Assembly (NCBI GenBank): GCA_019636275.1
Contig: JAHBXY010000011.1
Location: 33,127-97,126, forward strand
DNA: 64,000 nt
Direction of reading: 5' to 3'
Source of the DNA: Planctomycetota bacterium
GTDB taxonomy: Bacteria; Planctomycetota; J058
Made by a program: the position numbers and the translations under genes. The notes beneath the pieces were generated by a model. The model ran no database searches. It had not been told where the DNA came from and worked only from the letters and a program-made list of their open reading frames with translations. Below, one piece after another: positions 24,419 to 33,236 of this stretch (position 1 is the first letter of the stretch; each line of letters begins with the position of its first letter).

Positions 24419-26319
24419 GGACTCCCCTCCTCGGCGAGCAGCACGGCCATGTGGGCGGCGAGGCGCCACCCGCGGTCGTCATCATGCGCCGGCGCGCCGC
24501 TGCCGCCATGGGCCGGGTCCTCGCTCGACCACACGACCCGCCAGCGCCCGCCGGGCGGCGGGGCGAGGAGCGGCTCGGGGGCGGGGACGAGGTCCAGGTC
24601 GGCGCCGAGGTTCACCACGAGGAGGCGGTCGCCGTGCTGGCCCCCGGCGAAGCGGAGCGCGAACGCCTCGGGCCCGAGGACGGCGCCGTCGATGCCGCCG
24701 GGGCGCGGGGCGCGCAGGACGGGGTCCTCGCGGCGCAGGCGCAGGAGGTCGCGGTGGAGGCGGAGGACCTCCGCGTGGCCGGGGAGGTCCCGCTCGTGCG
24801 GGTCGAGCTTGCAGCGGCGGAAGGTCGCCTCGTCGCAGGGGTCAGGCAGGGCCTCCGGCGCGCCCAGGACGCCCGGGAACTGGGCCAGGAACTCCGCCCG
24901 CCCGCGGCGGACCGCCTCGGCCAGCGCGCCCTGATGATCGGCGAAGAACAGGAACGGGCTCGAGGCCGCGTGCTCCTGCCCCTGGAAGAGGAGCGGCGTC
25001 TGCGGGCCGAGGAGCAGGACGGCCGTCATGGCGCGCAGGCGCCCGGGGCTGGTCAGGCGGTCGAGGCGCCGCCCGTCGAGCGAGTTGGCCACCTGGTCGT
25101 GGTTCTGCAGGTAGTGGACGAACGCCGCCGGCGGCAGGTCGCCGGCCGGCCCGCCGCGCCGCTTGCCCTGCCAGGCGTAGCGCTGGCCCTGGAAGAGGAA
25201 GCCCCGGCGCAGCGACGAGACGAGCTCCTGGGGCGCGCCCCGGTAGTCGGTGTAGTAGGCCTCGCGGCGGCCGGTGAGGGCCACGCGCGCGGCGTGGTGG
25301 AAGTCGTCGTTCCAGAGCGCGTCGCAGCCCAGGCCGCCCTCCCCCTCGCCGCGGGCGAGGCGCGGGTCCTGCGGCTCGTTCTCGGCGACGACCAGCGTCC
25401 AGCGCTCGCCGGCCGCCTCGCGCACGCGCCGCGTGAGGGCCAGGACGATGTGCTCCTCGGAGGTGTCGAAGAGCTGCTGCGTGGCGTCGAGGCGCAGCCC
25501 GTCCAGGTGGAACTCGTCGACCCAGTAGCCGGCGTTCGCCTCGTAGAAGGCGCGCACCGGGCCGCAGCCCGGGCCGTCGAAGTTCGGCGCGTCGCCCCAC
25601 TCGCTGCGGGTCGCCCCCACCCAGGCGGGCGAGAGCAGGGGAAGGACGCAGCCGTCGGGGCCGAAGTGGTTGTAGACCACGTCGAGGATCACCCCGAGGC
25701 CGAGCCGGTGCGCCGCGTCGACGAACGCGCGCAGGTCGTCGGGGCCGCCGTAGAGGCGGGTCGGGGCGAACAGGCACACCCCGTCGTAGCCCCAGTTGAA
25801 GCGCCCCGGGAAGTCGGCGATCGGCATGACCTCGAGCACGGTCACGCCGAGGTCCGCCAGCCGCGGCAGCTCGCGGGCGGCCGCCGTCCACGTGCCCTCG
25901 GGCGTGAACGTGCCCACGTGCAGCTCGTAGAGCACCTGCCCCTCGCGGCCGATCCCCTGCCAGGCGGCGTCGGTCCAGGCGAAGGCATCGGGGTCGACCA
26001 CCTCGGACGGCCCGTGCGGGCCTTCGGGCTGGAAGCGCGAGGCGGGGTCGTGGACCAGGAGGTCGCCGTCGAGCCGCAGGCGGTAGCGCGTCCCCGGCCC
26101 GGCCTCGGGCACCCAGCCCGAGAACCAGCCCTCCTCGGCCGGGTCGTCCTCGCGCTCGAGCGGCACGGGACCGGCGGCCAGCGCCGCCTCGGGCACGACC
26201 TCGACCGAGCGCCGCCCGGGCGCCCACACCCGGACGTGCACGCCGTCGCCGCCGACCTCGGCGCCGAACGGCAGGCGCCGCCACGCCAGCTCCGGCCTGG
26301 GCTCCTGCCGCTGCTCCAT
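24415..26319 (-). CDS. treZ: Malto-oligosyltrehalose trehalohydrolase
   Basis: A 634-residue GH13 enzyme that releases trehalose from maltooligosyl trehalose. It has an N-terminal CBM48-like domain (FGAEVGGDGVHVRVWAPGRR), then the barrel: VLYELHVGTFTPEGTW, DVVYNHFGPDG, nucleophile Asp in LDGLRLDATQ, acid/base Glu in VVAENEPQD and YLQNHDQVANS. The start chosen is ATG 26319 (MEQRQEPRPE), with GAGGG upstream. An ATG at 26340 would add seven residues and lacks a ribosome site. The partner TreY (maltooligosyl trehalose synthase) is not in the window. It is translationally coupled to the debranching enzyme. Confidence 0.93.
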   Translation of the reverse strand: MEQRQEPRPELAWRRLPFGAEVGGDGVHVRVWAPGRRSVEVVPEAALAAGPVPLEREDDPAEEGWFSGWVPEAGPGTRYRLRLDGDLLVHDPASRFQPEGPHGPSEVVDPDAFAWTDAAWQGIGREGQVLYELHVGTFTPEGTWTAAARELPRLADLGVTVLEVMPIADFPGRFNWGYDGVCLFAPTRLYGGPDDLRAFVDAAHRLGLGVILDVVYNHFGPDGCVLPLLSPAWVGATRSEWGDAPNFDGPGCGPVRAFYEANAGYWVDEFHLDGLRLDATQQLFDTSEEHIVLALTRRVREAAGERWTLVVAENEPQDPRLARGEGEGGLGCDALWNDDFHHAARVALTGRREAYYTDYRGAPQELVSSLRRGFLFQGQRYAWQGKRRGGPAGDLPPAAFVHYLQNHDQVANSLDGRRLDRLTSPGRLRAMTAVLLLGPQTPLLFQGQEHAASSPFLFFADHQGALAEAVRRGRAEFLAQFPGVLGAPEALPDPCDEATFRRCKLDPHERDLPGHAEVLRLHRDLLRLRREDPVLRAPRPGGIDGAVLGPEAFALRFAGGQHGDRLLVVNLGADLDLVPAPEPLLAPPPGGRWRVVWSSEDPAHGGSGAPAHDDDRGWRLAAHMAVLLAEEGSP

Positions 26320-26900
26320 GCCGCCCTCGCTCCGTCCCATCAGGGCAGCAGCAACGGTCAGGCCCGCGCGCGCGCACGCCCGGCGCGCGCGGCCGCGGCG
26401 CGCGTGGTCGCCGACGGGACGCCGCCGTCCCGCGGCGGGGAGCCGGGCGTGGCGCGCGTGCGCAGACAGGAAAGGTCACAACAGAGGAGCAGAGGGAGCA
26501 GAGGGCGGACGGGGGGAGCAGAGTCGCCCTTCACGTCGCCGGCCGAGCCCGCGCGACGGTGCTGCTGCCCGTGGAGAGCCGGTCACCGCGCTCCGAGGGT
26601 GATCGAGGGACGCCGAGGCCGTCGGTGAGCTCGGTGTGGCCTCGGTGAGCTCGGTCGGTGACCCGCTCAATCTCGGGGTCCTCTCGGGGTCCTCTCGGAT
26701 CCTCTCCGATCGCCGGCGCAGGGATCAGGGACCCGCCCGGCCTACGCCCGTCTACCGCGCTCGCCGGTCCTCGGGTCGGGGACGGGAGGGGGACCGGGCC
26801 GGCCTGCCCGTGAGGCCTCTGCTCCCTCTGCTCCTCTGTGGTGATCCATCGGGTTCAGGTCGGGCCGGCCTGCCTTGAGACCTCTGCTCCTCTGTGGTGA
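26320..26900. repeat. Intergenic block of simple-sequence repeats
   Basis: This 580-base gap has no gene I can support. It contains CAGAGGAGCAGAGGGAGCAG-type sequence on the + strand near 26480. On the - strand the same sequence occurs twice near 26818-26900, each copy followed by a shared AGGCAGGCCGGCCCG-like segment (a tandem duplication). Between them lie two copies of CTCGGTGAGCTCGGT-like sequence (about 26621-26655) and a double CTCGGGGTCCT (26672-26693). The first 130 bases are a GC-alternating stretch. The last repeat touches the stop codon of the kinase gene that ends at 26901. Confidence 0.7.
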
Positions 26901-28949
26901 TCACTCGCTCCCCCCCGTGAGGAGCGCGGCGCGCTCCTCCAGCGCCTGGGCCCGGACGACGTCGCCGCCGAGCCGGGCCGCCTCGGCCGCGAGCCGCAGC
27001 GGCTCCGGATCGCGCGGGCGCAGGGTGTGCGCCCGGTCGAGGGCCGCCAGGGCGCGCACCGGCTCGCCGAGCGCCAGCCGCGCGCGGCCGAGGAGCAGGT
27101 GCGCGCCGCCGTCCTCGGGGTCGAGCTCGACCGCGCGCAGCGCCTGCCGCTGCGAGGAGACCGCGTCGCCCAGGCGCAGGAGGGCCTCGCCGAGCACACG
27201 CACCGCCTCGCCGCCCGACGGCCCGGCGGCGGCCCGGTCGATCTGGCTCACCGCCTCGTCGGCGTGGCCGCGGGCGAGGAGCACCTCGGCCAGGAGCACG
27301 CGCGCCGGGTCGAGGTCGGGGCGCGCCTCCAGCGCGGCGCTGGCCTCGGGGTGGGCCGCCGCGGCGTCCTGCCGGGCCAGGAGCAGCCGGCCGCGCGCGT
27401 AGTGGCCGAGGGCGCCGGGCGCCTCGGCCAGGCGCGTCAGCGCGGCCAGGGCGCGCGGCGCGTCCTTGAGGTCGAGCCGCAGGAGCTCGGCCTGCAGGAA
27501 GAGCACCGGCCAGGCGCCGACGCCGTCCTGGGTGGCCTCGGCGGCCGCCTCGAGGTCGGCGAGCGCGCGCCGCGCGGCCTCGCGCGCGGCGCCGAGGTCG
27601 TGGCCGCGCGCGCGCCGCTCCTGGCACAGGGCGCGGAGGACGCGGGCGCGGGCGATCAGGACGTCCCAGGCGTCGGGCCAGGCCTCGACGACGCGGTCGT
27701 AGGCCGCCGCCTGGCCCTCGAGCGTCGTCGCCAGCGCCGCCTCGACCAGCGCCGCGCGCCGGGCCTCCTCGCGCGTGGCGCGCGCCTCGGCGAGGCGCCG
27801 CCCCTCGAGCAGGCGCGCCCGCTCCTCCTCGAGCTTGGCGCGCACGCGCCCCTCGCCCTCGGCCTCGCGGCGGACCCACAGGGCCACGCCGGCGCCCCCG
27901 AGGAGGCCGGCCAGGGCGACGACGCCGCCCGTGACCACGGCCCGGTGCCGGAGGAGGCGGCGCCCCGCGCGCCGCGCGGCGGAGGGCGGGCGGGCGTGGA
28001 CGGCCTCGCCGGCGAGGAAGCGCGCGAGGTCGTCGGCGAGCAGCCCCGCCGACGCGTAGCGGCGGGCGGGGTCCTTCTCCAGGCACACGAGGACGATCGC
28101 CTCCAGGTCCGGGGCGATCCGCGGGTTGAGGCGCCGCGGCGCGGCGGGCTCGTCCTGGAGGACGGAGCGCACGAGCTCCGGGAACGAGTCGCCGCAGAAC
28201 GGCACGCGCCCGGTGAGGCACTCGTAGAGCGTCGCGCCGAGGGCGTAGATGTCCATGCGCGGCTCGGGCGCGACGCCGCGGAGCTGCTCGGGCGCCATGA
28301 AGGCCGGCGTGCCGACCGTCGCCTCGCTCTTCGTCAGGCGCGGGAGGGCGAGGTCGCGCGCCAGGCCGAAGTCGCTCAGGTAGGGGTGGCCGGCGCGGTC
28401 GACGAGGATGTTCTCCGGCTTCACGTCGCGGTGGACGATCCCCTGGGCGTGCGCGAACTCGAGCGCGCGCGCGATCGGCACCAGCAGCTCGACGACCTGC
28501 CGGGGCGCCGACGCGCCGCCCTCGGCGACGAGGCGGTCGAGCGGCTGGCCGTCGATCACGTCCATCGTCAGGTAGGGCCGCCCGTCGATCGTGCCGGCGT
28601 CGTGGATCGAGACGACGTTCGGATGGCGCAGGTGAGCCGCGGCGCGGGCCTCGCGCACGAACCGCAGGAGCTGCACGTCGCTCGCGCCGCGCCCGGCGAG
28701 CAGCGTCTTGAGCGCGACCTGGCGGCCGAGCTGCGCGTCCCAGGCCTCGTAGACGACGCCGACGCCGCCGCGCCCCAGCTCGCGGCGCAGCACGTAGCGC
28801 CCGAAGGTGCCGCCGGCCGCCGGGGCGTCGGGCGGCGTCGGCGCGCCGTCGGGCTCGGTCGCGTCGCGCGACGCGCTGCCCGTCCGACCGGCGCCAGGCG
28901 CCTCGTCGTCGCCGGGCGAGCGGACCTGCGTCTCGGTGGCGGCGCCCAC
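26901..28949 (-). CDS. Serine/threonine kinase with membrane span and TPR-like sensor half
   Basis: A 682-residue Hanks-type kinase. The glycine loop is LGRGGVGVVYEAW, ATP-lysine Lys81, catalytic HRDVKPEN (His173-Asp175), DFG Asp193, and a GTPAFMAPEQ activation segment end. One membrane span lies near residues 335-357, followed by a coiled region and about 300 residues of Ala/Leu-rich helical repeats of TPR type. The kinase is therefore cytoplasmic and the repeats may face the periplasm. It is complete, with all catalytic residues. GTG 28949 opens it. The TGA stop is the first part of a TGATCACCACAGAGG repeat. Phosphorylation targets are unknown. Confidence 0.9.
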   Translation of the reverse strand: MGAATETQVRSPGDDEAPGAGRTGSASRDATEPDGAPTPPDAPAAGGTFGRYVLRRELGRGGVGVVYEAWDAQLGRQVALKTLLAGRGASDVQLLRFVREARAAAHLRHPNVVSIHDAGTIDGRPYLTMDVIDGQPLDRLVAEGGASAPRQVVELLVPIARALEFAHAQGIVHRDVKPENILVDRAGHPYLSDFGLARDLALPRLTKSEATVGTPAFMAPEQLRGVAPEPRMDIYALGATLYECLTGRVPFCGDSFPELVRSVLQDEPAAPRRLNPRIAPDLEAIVLVCLEKDPARRYASAGLLADDLARFLAGEAVHARPPSAARRAGRRLLRHRAVVTGGVVALAGLLGGAGVALWVRREAEGEGRVRAKLEEERARLLEGRRLAEARATREEARRAALVEAALATTLEGQAAAYDRVVEAWPDAWDVLIARARVLRALCQERRARGHDLGAAREAARRALADLEAAAEATQDGVGAWPVLFLQAELLRLDLKDAPRALAALTRLAEAPGALGHYARGRLLLARQDAAAAHPEASAALEARPDLDPARVLLAEVLLARGHADEAVSQIDRAAAGPSGGEAVRVLGEALLRLGDAVSSQRQALRAVELDPEDGGAHLLLGRARLALGEPVRALAALDRAHTLRPRDPEPLRLAAEAARLGGDVVRAQALEERAALLTGGSE

Positions 28950-29128
28950 GCCTGGAGCCTAGCCGCGTGAGCGATGGCGGGCCACCGGGCGCCGGGCGCG
29001 CCTGGCCCCTCGGCCGTAGCTCGCGCGCGGGCCGGCGCCCCGCGCGCGACGCCGGCGCCCTTCACGCGGGCTTGTCCGGCCTGGTCGAGGCTGAAGGACG
29101 AGGCGCGCGGGGGAGCGAGGACGCCGGC

Positions 29129-30199
29129 GTGAGGTGGCTGCTGGTCGGGCGCGGTCGGGAGGGGGTCGAGGGCGCGCAGCTCGAGGGCTTCGACATGTAC
29201 GCCGGGGCCCTGCGGGCCGAGCTCGGGCTCGAGGTCGTGCGGCAGGACGCGGCGACGCTGGCGGAGGCGCGCGCGGCGATCGCCGCCCACGCCGACGTGG
29301 ACGCGGCGCTCGTCATGCCGTCGTGGGCCGAGCCGGCCGAGCGGCTGATCGCCTGGTGCCGCGAGGCCCGGGCGCTCGGGCCGCGCCTGGTGCTGCTCGA
29401 CTACTACGCGCAGACGAGCTCGCCCCACCTGGGCGCGGCGCCGCACGTCGACCTCTACGTGAAGCGGCAGGCGCTGCGCGACCGCGGCCTCTACCGCCGC
29501 GAGCTGGCGAGCGGCTACGTGTTCACCGAGTTCCTCGCGCGCGACCTGGGCTGGGACCTGGCCGGGTGGCGCTTCGGCTCGGTCCTGCCGGCCGGCCACG
29601 AAGGGGCGCTCGTGGTCGGCTGGAGCCTCGGCGTGCTGCGGCGCAACCGGCTGCTCGCCCGCCTCGGCGCGGCGCCGTGGGCGCTGCGCCCGCTGGACGT
29701 CAACGCGCGCGTCGGCGGGGAGGAGGCCGACGGGCCGCAGGAGTGGTACCAGCGCTACCGCGCCCTCGCGCGCGAGCGGCTGCAGGCGCTCGCCGGCCGG
29801 CTGCGCGTGTCGCACAGCGGCCGCGTCACGCGCCGGCGCTACCTGGCCGAGCTGCTCAGGAGCCGCGTCGTGGTCAGCCCGTTCGGCTGGGGCGAGGTGT
29901 GCTTCCGCGACTACGAGGCGGTCGCCTGCGGCTGCCTGCTGGTGAAGCCGTCCATGCGCCACGTCGAGACGCGGCCGGACGTGTTCGTCGACCACGAGAC
30001 CTACCTGCCGCTCAGGTGGGACCTCGCCGACCTCGAGGAGGTCGTGCGCCGCGCCCTCGAGGAGCCGCGGCGCGCGCGGCGGATCGCCGAGAACGGGCGC
30101 CGGCGGCTGCGAGACTACTTCGAGCGCGGCGGGTTCGTGGCCGACGTGGCGCGCGTGGCCGACGCCCTGGCCGGGCGCCGGCGGGCGCTCGCCGCCTGA
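29129..30199 (+). CDS. CgeB/GT1-like glycosyltransferase
   Basis: A 356-residue predicted glycosyltransferase more distant from the four at the start of the window. It begins VRWLLVGRGREG and contains VVSPFGWGEVCFRDYEAVAC, then GCLLVKPSMRHVETRPDVF, the donor-side motif of CgeB/GT_1_2 proteins. It ends with the usual glycosyl-transferase tail (ENGRRRLRDYFERGGFV). GTG 29129 was preferred over a GTG at 28967, because the 54 extra residues look non-coding; AGCGAGGA precedes it. It stands alone, between a divergent kinase gene and a MoxR gene. It probably decorates a surface glycan, but the acceptor is unknown. Confidence 0.78.
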   Translation: MRWLLVGRGREGVEGAQLEGFDMYAGALRAELGLEVVRQDAATLAEARAAIAAHADVDAALVMPSWAEPAERLIAWCREARALGPRLVLLDYYAQTSSPHLGAAPHVDLYVKRQALRDRGLYRRELASGYVFTEFLARDLGWDLAGWRFGSVLPAGHEGALVVGWSLGVLRRNRLLARLGAAPWALRPLDVNARVGGEEADGPQEWYQRYRALARERLQALAGRLRVSHSGRVTRRRYLAELLRSRVVVSPFGWGEVCFRDYEAVACGCLLVKPSMRHVETRPDVFVDHETYLPLRWDLADLEEVVRRALEEPRRARRIAENGRRRLRDYFERGGFVADVARVADALAGRRRALAA

Positions 30200-30247
30200 G
30201 GCCCCGCGGCGCGCGGCCCGGGTAAGATCGCGGGCTCCGAGGAGCAT

Positions 30248-31288
30248 ATGGCGTCCCCCCAAGACGAGCAGGCGATCGAGAGCCTGACCTTCGACCAGCT
30301 CCGCGGCGAGGTCGAGGGCGCGCGCTCGCGCCTCAACGACCTGCGCCTGCGGCTCGGCCGCTACTTCGTCGAGAAGCAGGAGCTCGTCGACCTCATGTGC
30401 GTGTCGACGATCGCGCAGGAGCCGCTGCTGATCGTCGGCCCGCCGGGCACGGCCAAGTCGGACCTGGTGACGAAGTTCTGCGAGGCGCTGGGGCTCGAGG
30501 CGGGCGACTACTTCGAGTACATGCTCACGAAGTTCACCGAGCCGTCCGAGCTGATCGGGCCGATCGACCTGACGCGCCTCAAGGACGGCTCCTACGTGCG
30601 CAAGGTCTCGGGCAAGCTGCCCGAGGCGCGGATCGCCTTCCTCGACGAGATCTTCAAGTCGAACTCGGCGATCCTCAACACGCTGCTGACGATCATCAAC
30701 GAGCGCAAGTTCTACCAGGACGGCCGCCCCGTCCCCGTGCGCCTGCGCATGCTCTTCGCGGCGACGAACTCGGTGCCCGAGTTCGAGGAGCTGGCGGCGT
30801 TGCGCGACCGCTTCGTGCTCAAGGCCGAGAGCGTGCCGATCAAGGACCAGCACTTCGACCTCCTGCTGGAGAAGGGCGTCCAGAACGAGCTCAACCGGTC
30901 GCTCAACCGGCGGCCGTGGGCGAACATCGCCGCGCTCGAGGACTTCCTGCGCCTGCGCCGCTACCAGCACCTGCTCATGGCCGGCGTGGGCGAGGGCGGT
31001 CAGGACGGCGACGAGTCGGCGATCATGCGCGACCGCAAGCGCTACTTCCCCGACGAGGTGTTCGACCTGTTCAAGCGGATCATCCGCACGCTCGAGCGCG
31101 AGCACCGCGTCGTGATCTCGGACCGCAAGGTGATCAAGCTCTACCAGCTGATCCGCGCCCGGGCGCTCCTGTTCCACGGCGGCGCCGTGCGGCGCGAGGA
31201 CCTGCTGCTCCTGCGCTACACGGGCGACCGCAACGAGGACTTCGCCCCGCTGCGCGAGAAGGTCGACGCCCTCCTCCGCCTCGGTTGA
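30248..31288 (+). CDS. MoxR/RavA-family AAA+ ATPase
   Basis: A 346-residue AAA+ ATPase. Walker A is GPPGTAKS (residues 64-71), Walker B lies in ARIAFLDEIFKSNSAILNTL, and sensor-1 in LFAATNSVPEFEELAALRDR. The FTEPSELIGPIDLTRLKDGS segment and C-terminal lid (IIRTLEREHRVVISDRKVIK) favour the RavA branch. Such ATPases act as chaperones with a VWA-domain partner, for example to insert metals or remodel complexes. No VWA gene is in this window, so its partner must be elsewhere. ATG 30248 follows GAGGAG. A GCCACCCG/CGGGTGGC hairpin lies just past its stop. Confidence 0.9.
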   Translation: MASPQDEQAIESLTFDQLRGEVEGARSRLNDLRLRLGRYFVEKQELVDLMCVSTIAQEPLLIVGPPGTAKSDLVTKFCEALGLEAGDYFEYMLTKFTEPSELIGPIDLTRLKDGSYVRKVSGKLPEARIAFLDEIFKSNSAILNTLLTIINERKFYQDGRPVPVRLRMLFAATNSVPEFEELAALRDRFVLKAESVPIKDQHFDLLLEKGVQNELNRSLNRRPWANIAALEDFLRLRRYQHLLMAGVGEGGQDGDESAIMRDRKRYFPDEVFDLFKRIIRTLEREHRVVISDRKVIKLYQLIRARALLFHGGAVRREDLLLLRYTGDRNEDFAPLREKVDALLRLG

Positions 31289-31305
31289 TCCGACGGCCGT
31301 TCCCC

Positions 31306-31336
31306 TCGCGCCACCCGCCGATCGGGTGGCTCGCGA
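31306..31336 (+). terminator. Terminator-like hairpin after the MoxR gene
   Basis: TCGCG-CCACCCG pairs with CGGGTGG-CTCGCGA around a five-base CCGAT loop, with a two-base bulge. It begins 18 bases past the MoxR stop and is followed by a short TTT. It is a reasonable intrinsic terminator for a GC-rich genome. Confidence 0.45.
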
Positions 31337-31365
31337 CATTTCCCGCCTCGACCCGCGCGCCGATC

Positions 31366-31381
31366 GGCGGGAATTCCCGCC
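31366..31381. promoter_or_regulatory. Perfect 16-bp palindrome (possible operator)
   Basis: GGCGGGAATTCCCGCC is an exact palindrome with an AT centre. A half-site TTTCCCGCC lies 18 bases upstream at 31340-31348. It lies in the leader of the 20-residue peptide gene. An operator is possible but the regulator is unknown. Confidence 0.3.
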
Positions 31382-31513
31382 ACCGGCCGGTAACGGGCAG
31401 GCGCGCCGGGGACTTGGCGCGGGGCACGGCGCCTGCGCCGGGGGTGAGCGGGGTCGGGCTGCAGATAGCCCGCGCCCCCCGCCGAAGACAGGGGCGGGGG
31501 AACGGAGGCCTAC

Positions 31514-31576
31514 ATGAGCTGGCTGGTCGGGGTCGTCCTTCTCGCCTTGATCCTGCCCAACGCCGAGGTGGCCTAA
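31514..31576 (+). CDS. 20-residue hydrophobic peptide
   Basis: ATG 31514 is preceded by GGAGG at the right spacing and opens a 20-codon frame, MSWLVGVVLLALILPNAEVA, ending TAA. The peptide is a single hydrophobic helix and would insert in the membrane. Size and pattern recall KdpF-like small subunits, but no kdp genes are near. Just upstream is a CCCCCGCC/GGCGGGGG hairpin (about 31476-31500). Its TAA (31574-31576) overlaps the TAG of the convergent tatD gene by two bases. This is a small-protein candidate supported by its ribosome site and composition, not by homology. Confidence 0.45.
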   Translation: MSWLVGVVLLALILPNAEVA

Positions 31577-32355
31577 CCCGGCAGTTGGAACACGCGCCGG
31601 GTGGCTGCGACGGTCGCCCGGAACACCTCCTCGTCCTCGACACCGCGCAGGCGGGCGACCCCCCGGGCCGTGTCGAGGACGAAGGCAGGCTCGCAGCGCC
31701 GGCCGCGGTGCGGCACGGGCGCCATGTAAGGGCAGTCGGTCTCGACCATGAGCGCGTCGAGGGGCACGGCCCGCGCGGCCGCCTGCACCTGCGCCGCGTT
31801 CTTGAACGTGACCACGCCCGTGAACGACACGTAGAAGCCGCGGCGCACGAAGCCGAGCGCCTGCTCGGCCGTGCCCGTGAAGCAGTGCGACACGCCCCGC
31901 GGCGCGTCGCCGGCCCAGGCGCCGAGCGCCTCGTCCAGCGTGGCGAGCGCCTCGTCGTAGGCCTCGCGCACGTGGAGCACGAGCGGCTTGCCGAGGTCGC
32001 GGGCGAGGCGCAGGTGGGCCCGGAACACCGCCCGCTGCACGTCGCGCGGCGAGAGGTCGTAGTGGAAGTCGAGGCCGGTCTCGCCGATCGCCACGACGCG
32101 CGGGCTCGCGGCCAGCGCCTCGAGGGCCGGGCGGGTGGCGTCGTCCCAGTCCTTGGCGTCGTGCGGGTGGACGCCGACCGCCGCCCAGATCCGCGGGTCG
32201 GCCTCCGCCAGGCGCAGCGACGCCTCGCTCGACTCGACCGAGCAGCCCACGTCGACGATCGCCTCGACGCCGGCCGCCCAGGCGCGCACGAGGACGTCGG
32301 CGCGGTCCTGGGCGAACTTCTCCGACGAGACGTGCGCGTGGGCGTCGATGATCAC
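31573..32355 (-). CDS. TatD-family metal-dependent hydrolase/DNase
   Basis: A 260-residue TIM-barrel hydrolase of the TatD family, generally 3'-5' exonucleases for DNA repair or quality control. Metal ligands are visible in VIIDAHAHVS (His6, His8), AIGETGLDFHYDLSPRDVQR (Glu), LVLHVREAYDE (His), SHCFTGTAEQA (His) and MVETDCPYMAPVPHRG (Asp). Length is standard. GTG 32355 gives the canonical D-x-H-x-H start. Downstream the stop overlaps the peptide gene's stop on the other strand, and 35 bases separate it from the SDR gene upstream. Confidence 0.93.
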   Translation of the reverse strand: MIIDAHAHVSSEKFAQDRADVLVRAWAAGVEAIVDVGCSVESSEASLRLAEADPRIWAAVGVHPHDAKDWDDATRPALEALAASPRVVAIGETGLDFHYDLSPRDVQRAVFRAHLRLARDLGKPLVLHVREAYDEALATLDEALGAWAGDAPRGVSHCFTGTAEQALGFVRRGFYVSFTGVVTFKNAAQVQAAARAVPLDALMVETDCPYMAPVPHRGRRCEPAFVLDTARGVARLRGVEDEEVFRATVAATRRVFQLPG

Positions 32356-32390
32356 GCGGTCATCATACGGCCGCGGCCCGCGGCGCGCGC

Positions 32391-33134
32391 TCAGGTCACG
32401 ACGCCGCCGTCGACGCTGATCACGGTGCCCGTGATGTAGCTGGCGTCGTCGGAGGCGAGGAAGGCGTAGACCGAGGCGAGCTCCTCGGCCTTGCCCATGC
32501 GCTGCAGGGGCACGCGACCGACGAGCATCTCGGTGACCTTGGGCGGGATCCCCTTGGTCATGTCGGTCTCGATGAACCCGGGGGCCACGGCGTTGACGCG
32601 GATCCCGTCCTTGCCCAGCTCGCGCGCCCAGACCTTGGTCATGCCGATCACGCCGGCCTTGCTGGCGACGTAGTTCGTCTGGCCGAAGTTGCCGTAGAGG
32701 GCCACGACCGACGCGGCGTTGAGGATCACGCCCTGCTTGCGCGGCTTCATGACGGCCGCGACCTCCTGCGTGACGATGAACGTCCCCTGGAGGTTCACGC
32801 GCAGGACGCGCTCGAACAGCTCGTCGCTCGTCTTGGCCAGCGTCGCGTCGGCGACGACGCCGGCGTTGTTGACCAGGACGTCGATCCGGCCGTGCTCGCT
32901 GACGACCGTCTCCACCAGGCGGCGCACGCTCGCCCGGTCGGCCACGTCGACCTCGGCCGCGTGGGCCTGGCCGCCCCGGGCGAGGACCTCCTCGGCGGCG
33001 CTGCGGGCGGCCTCGGCGTCGCGCTCGGCGATCACCACGCGCGCCCCCTCCTCGGCGAACCGCAGGGCGGTGGCCCGCCCGATCCCGCGCCCCGCCCCGG
33101 TGACGATCACGACCTTGTCCTTCAGCCCGCGCAC
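32391..33134 (-). CDS. SDR-family 3-oxoacyl reductase (FabG/PhaB-like)
   Basis: A 247-residue short-chain dehydrogenase. The cofactor motif is VTGAGRGIGRA. NNAG is in DVLVNNAGVVADATL, and the Ser-Tyr-Lys catalytic set is in LNAASVVALYGNFGQTNYVASKAG. The C-terminus VAPGFIETDMTKGIPPKV and ITGTVISVDGGVVT are typical of 3-oxoacyl-ACP or acetoacetyl-CoA reductases. GTG 33134 follows GGAGG. A palindrome ACGAACGTTCGT lies 32 bases upstream. With no other fatty-acid genes adjacent, the substrate may be acyl-CoA rather than acyl-ACP. Confidence 0.9.
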   Translation of the reverse strand: MRGLKDKVVIVTGAGRGIGRATALRFAEEGARVVIAERDAEAARSAAEEVLARGGQAHAAEVDVADRASVRRLVETVVSEHGRIDVLVNNAGVVADATLAKTSDELFERVLRVNLQGTFIVTQEVAAVMKPRKQGVILNAASVVALYGNFGQTNYVASKAGVIGMTKVWARELGKDGIRVNAVAPGFIETDMTKGIPPKVTEMLVGRVPLQRMGKAEELASVYAFLASDDASYITGTVISVDGGVVT

Positions 33135-33165
33135 GGCGACCTCCTCGCATGACGAACGCCGCATG

Positions 33166-33177
33166 ACGAACGTTCGT
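33166..33177. promoter_or_regulatory. Palindromic operator candidate upstream of the SDR gene
   Basis: ACGAACGTTCGT is a perfect 12-bp palindrome, followed by a further GTTCG half. ACGAACG also occurs just upstream of it at 33151-33160 as GACGAACGCC. This shape is like TetR-family operators that control acyl-CoA genes. The position close to the SDR start supports a regulatory role. No regulator gene is adjacent. Confidence 0.4.
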
Positions 33178-33236
33178 TCGTTATCGAGGGCGCAGTCTCT
33201 CCGAGACGCGGCCGGGAGTCAAGGCGGGACTCCGGC

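Noticed and set aside
28568..31339. A 923-codon - strand frame
   Set aside because: It is antisense to the glycosyltransferase and MoxR genes. Its composition is typical of shadow frames.
31440..31510. Known riboswitch in the leader of the small peptide
   Set aside because: There is a hairpin, but I could not place the conserved cores of the cobalamin, c-di-GMP, ydaO or mini-ykkC classes.
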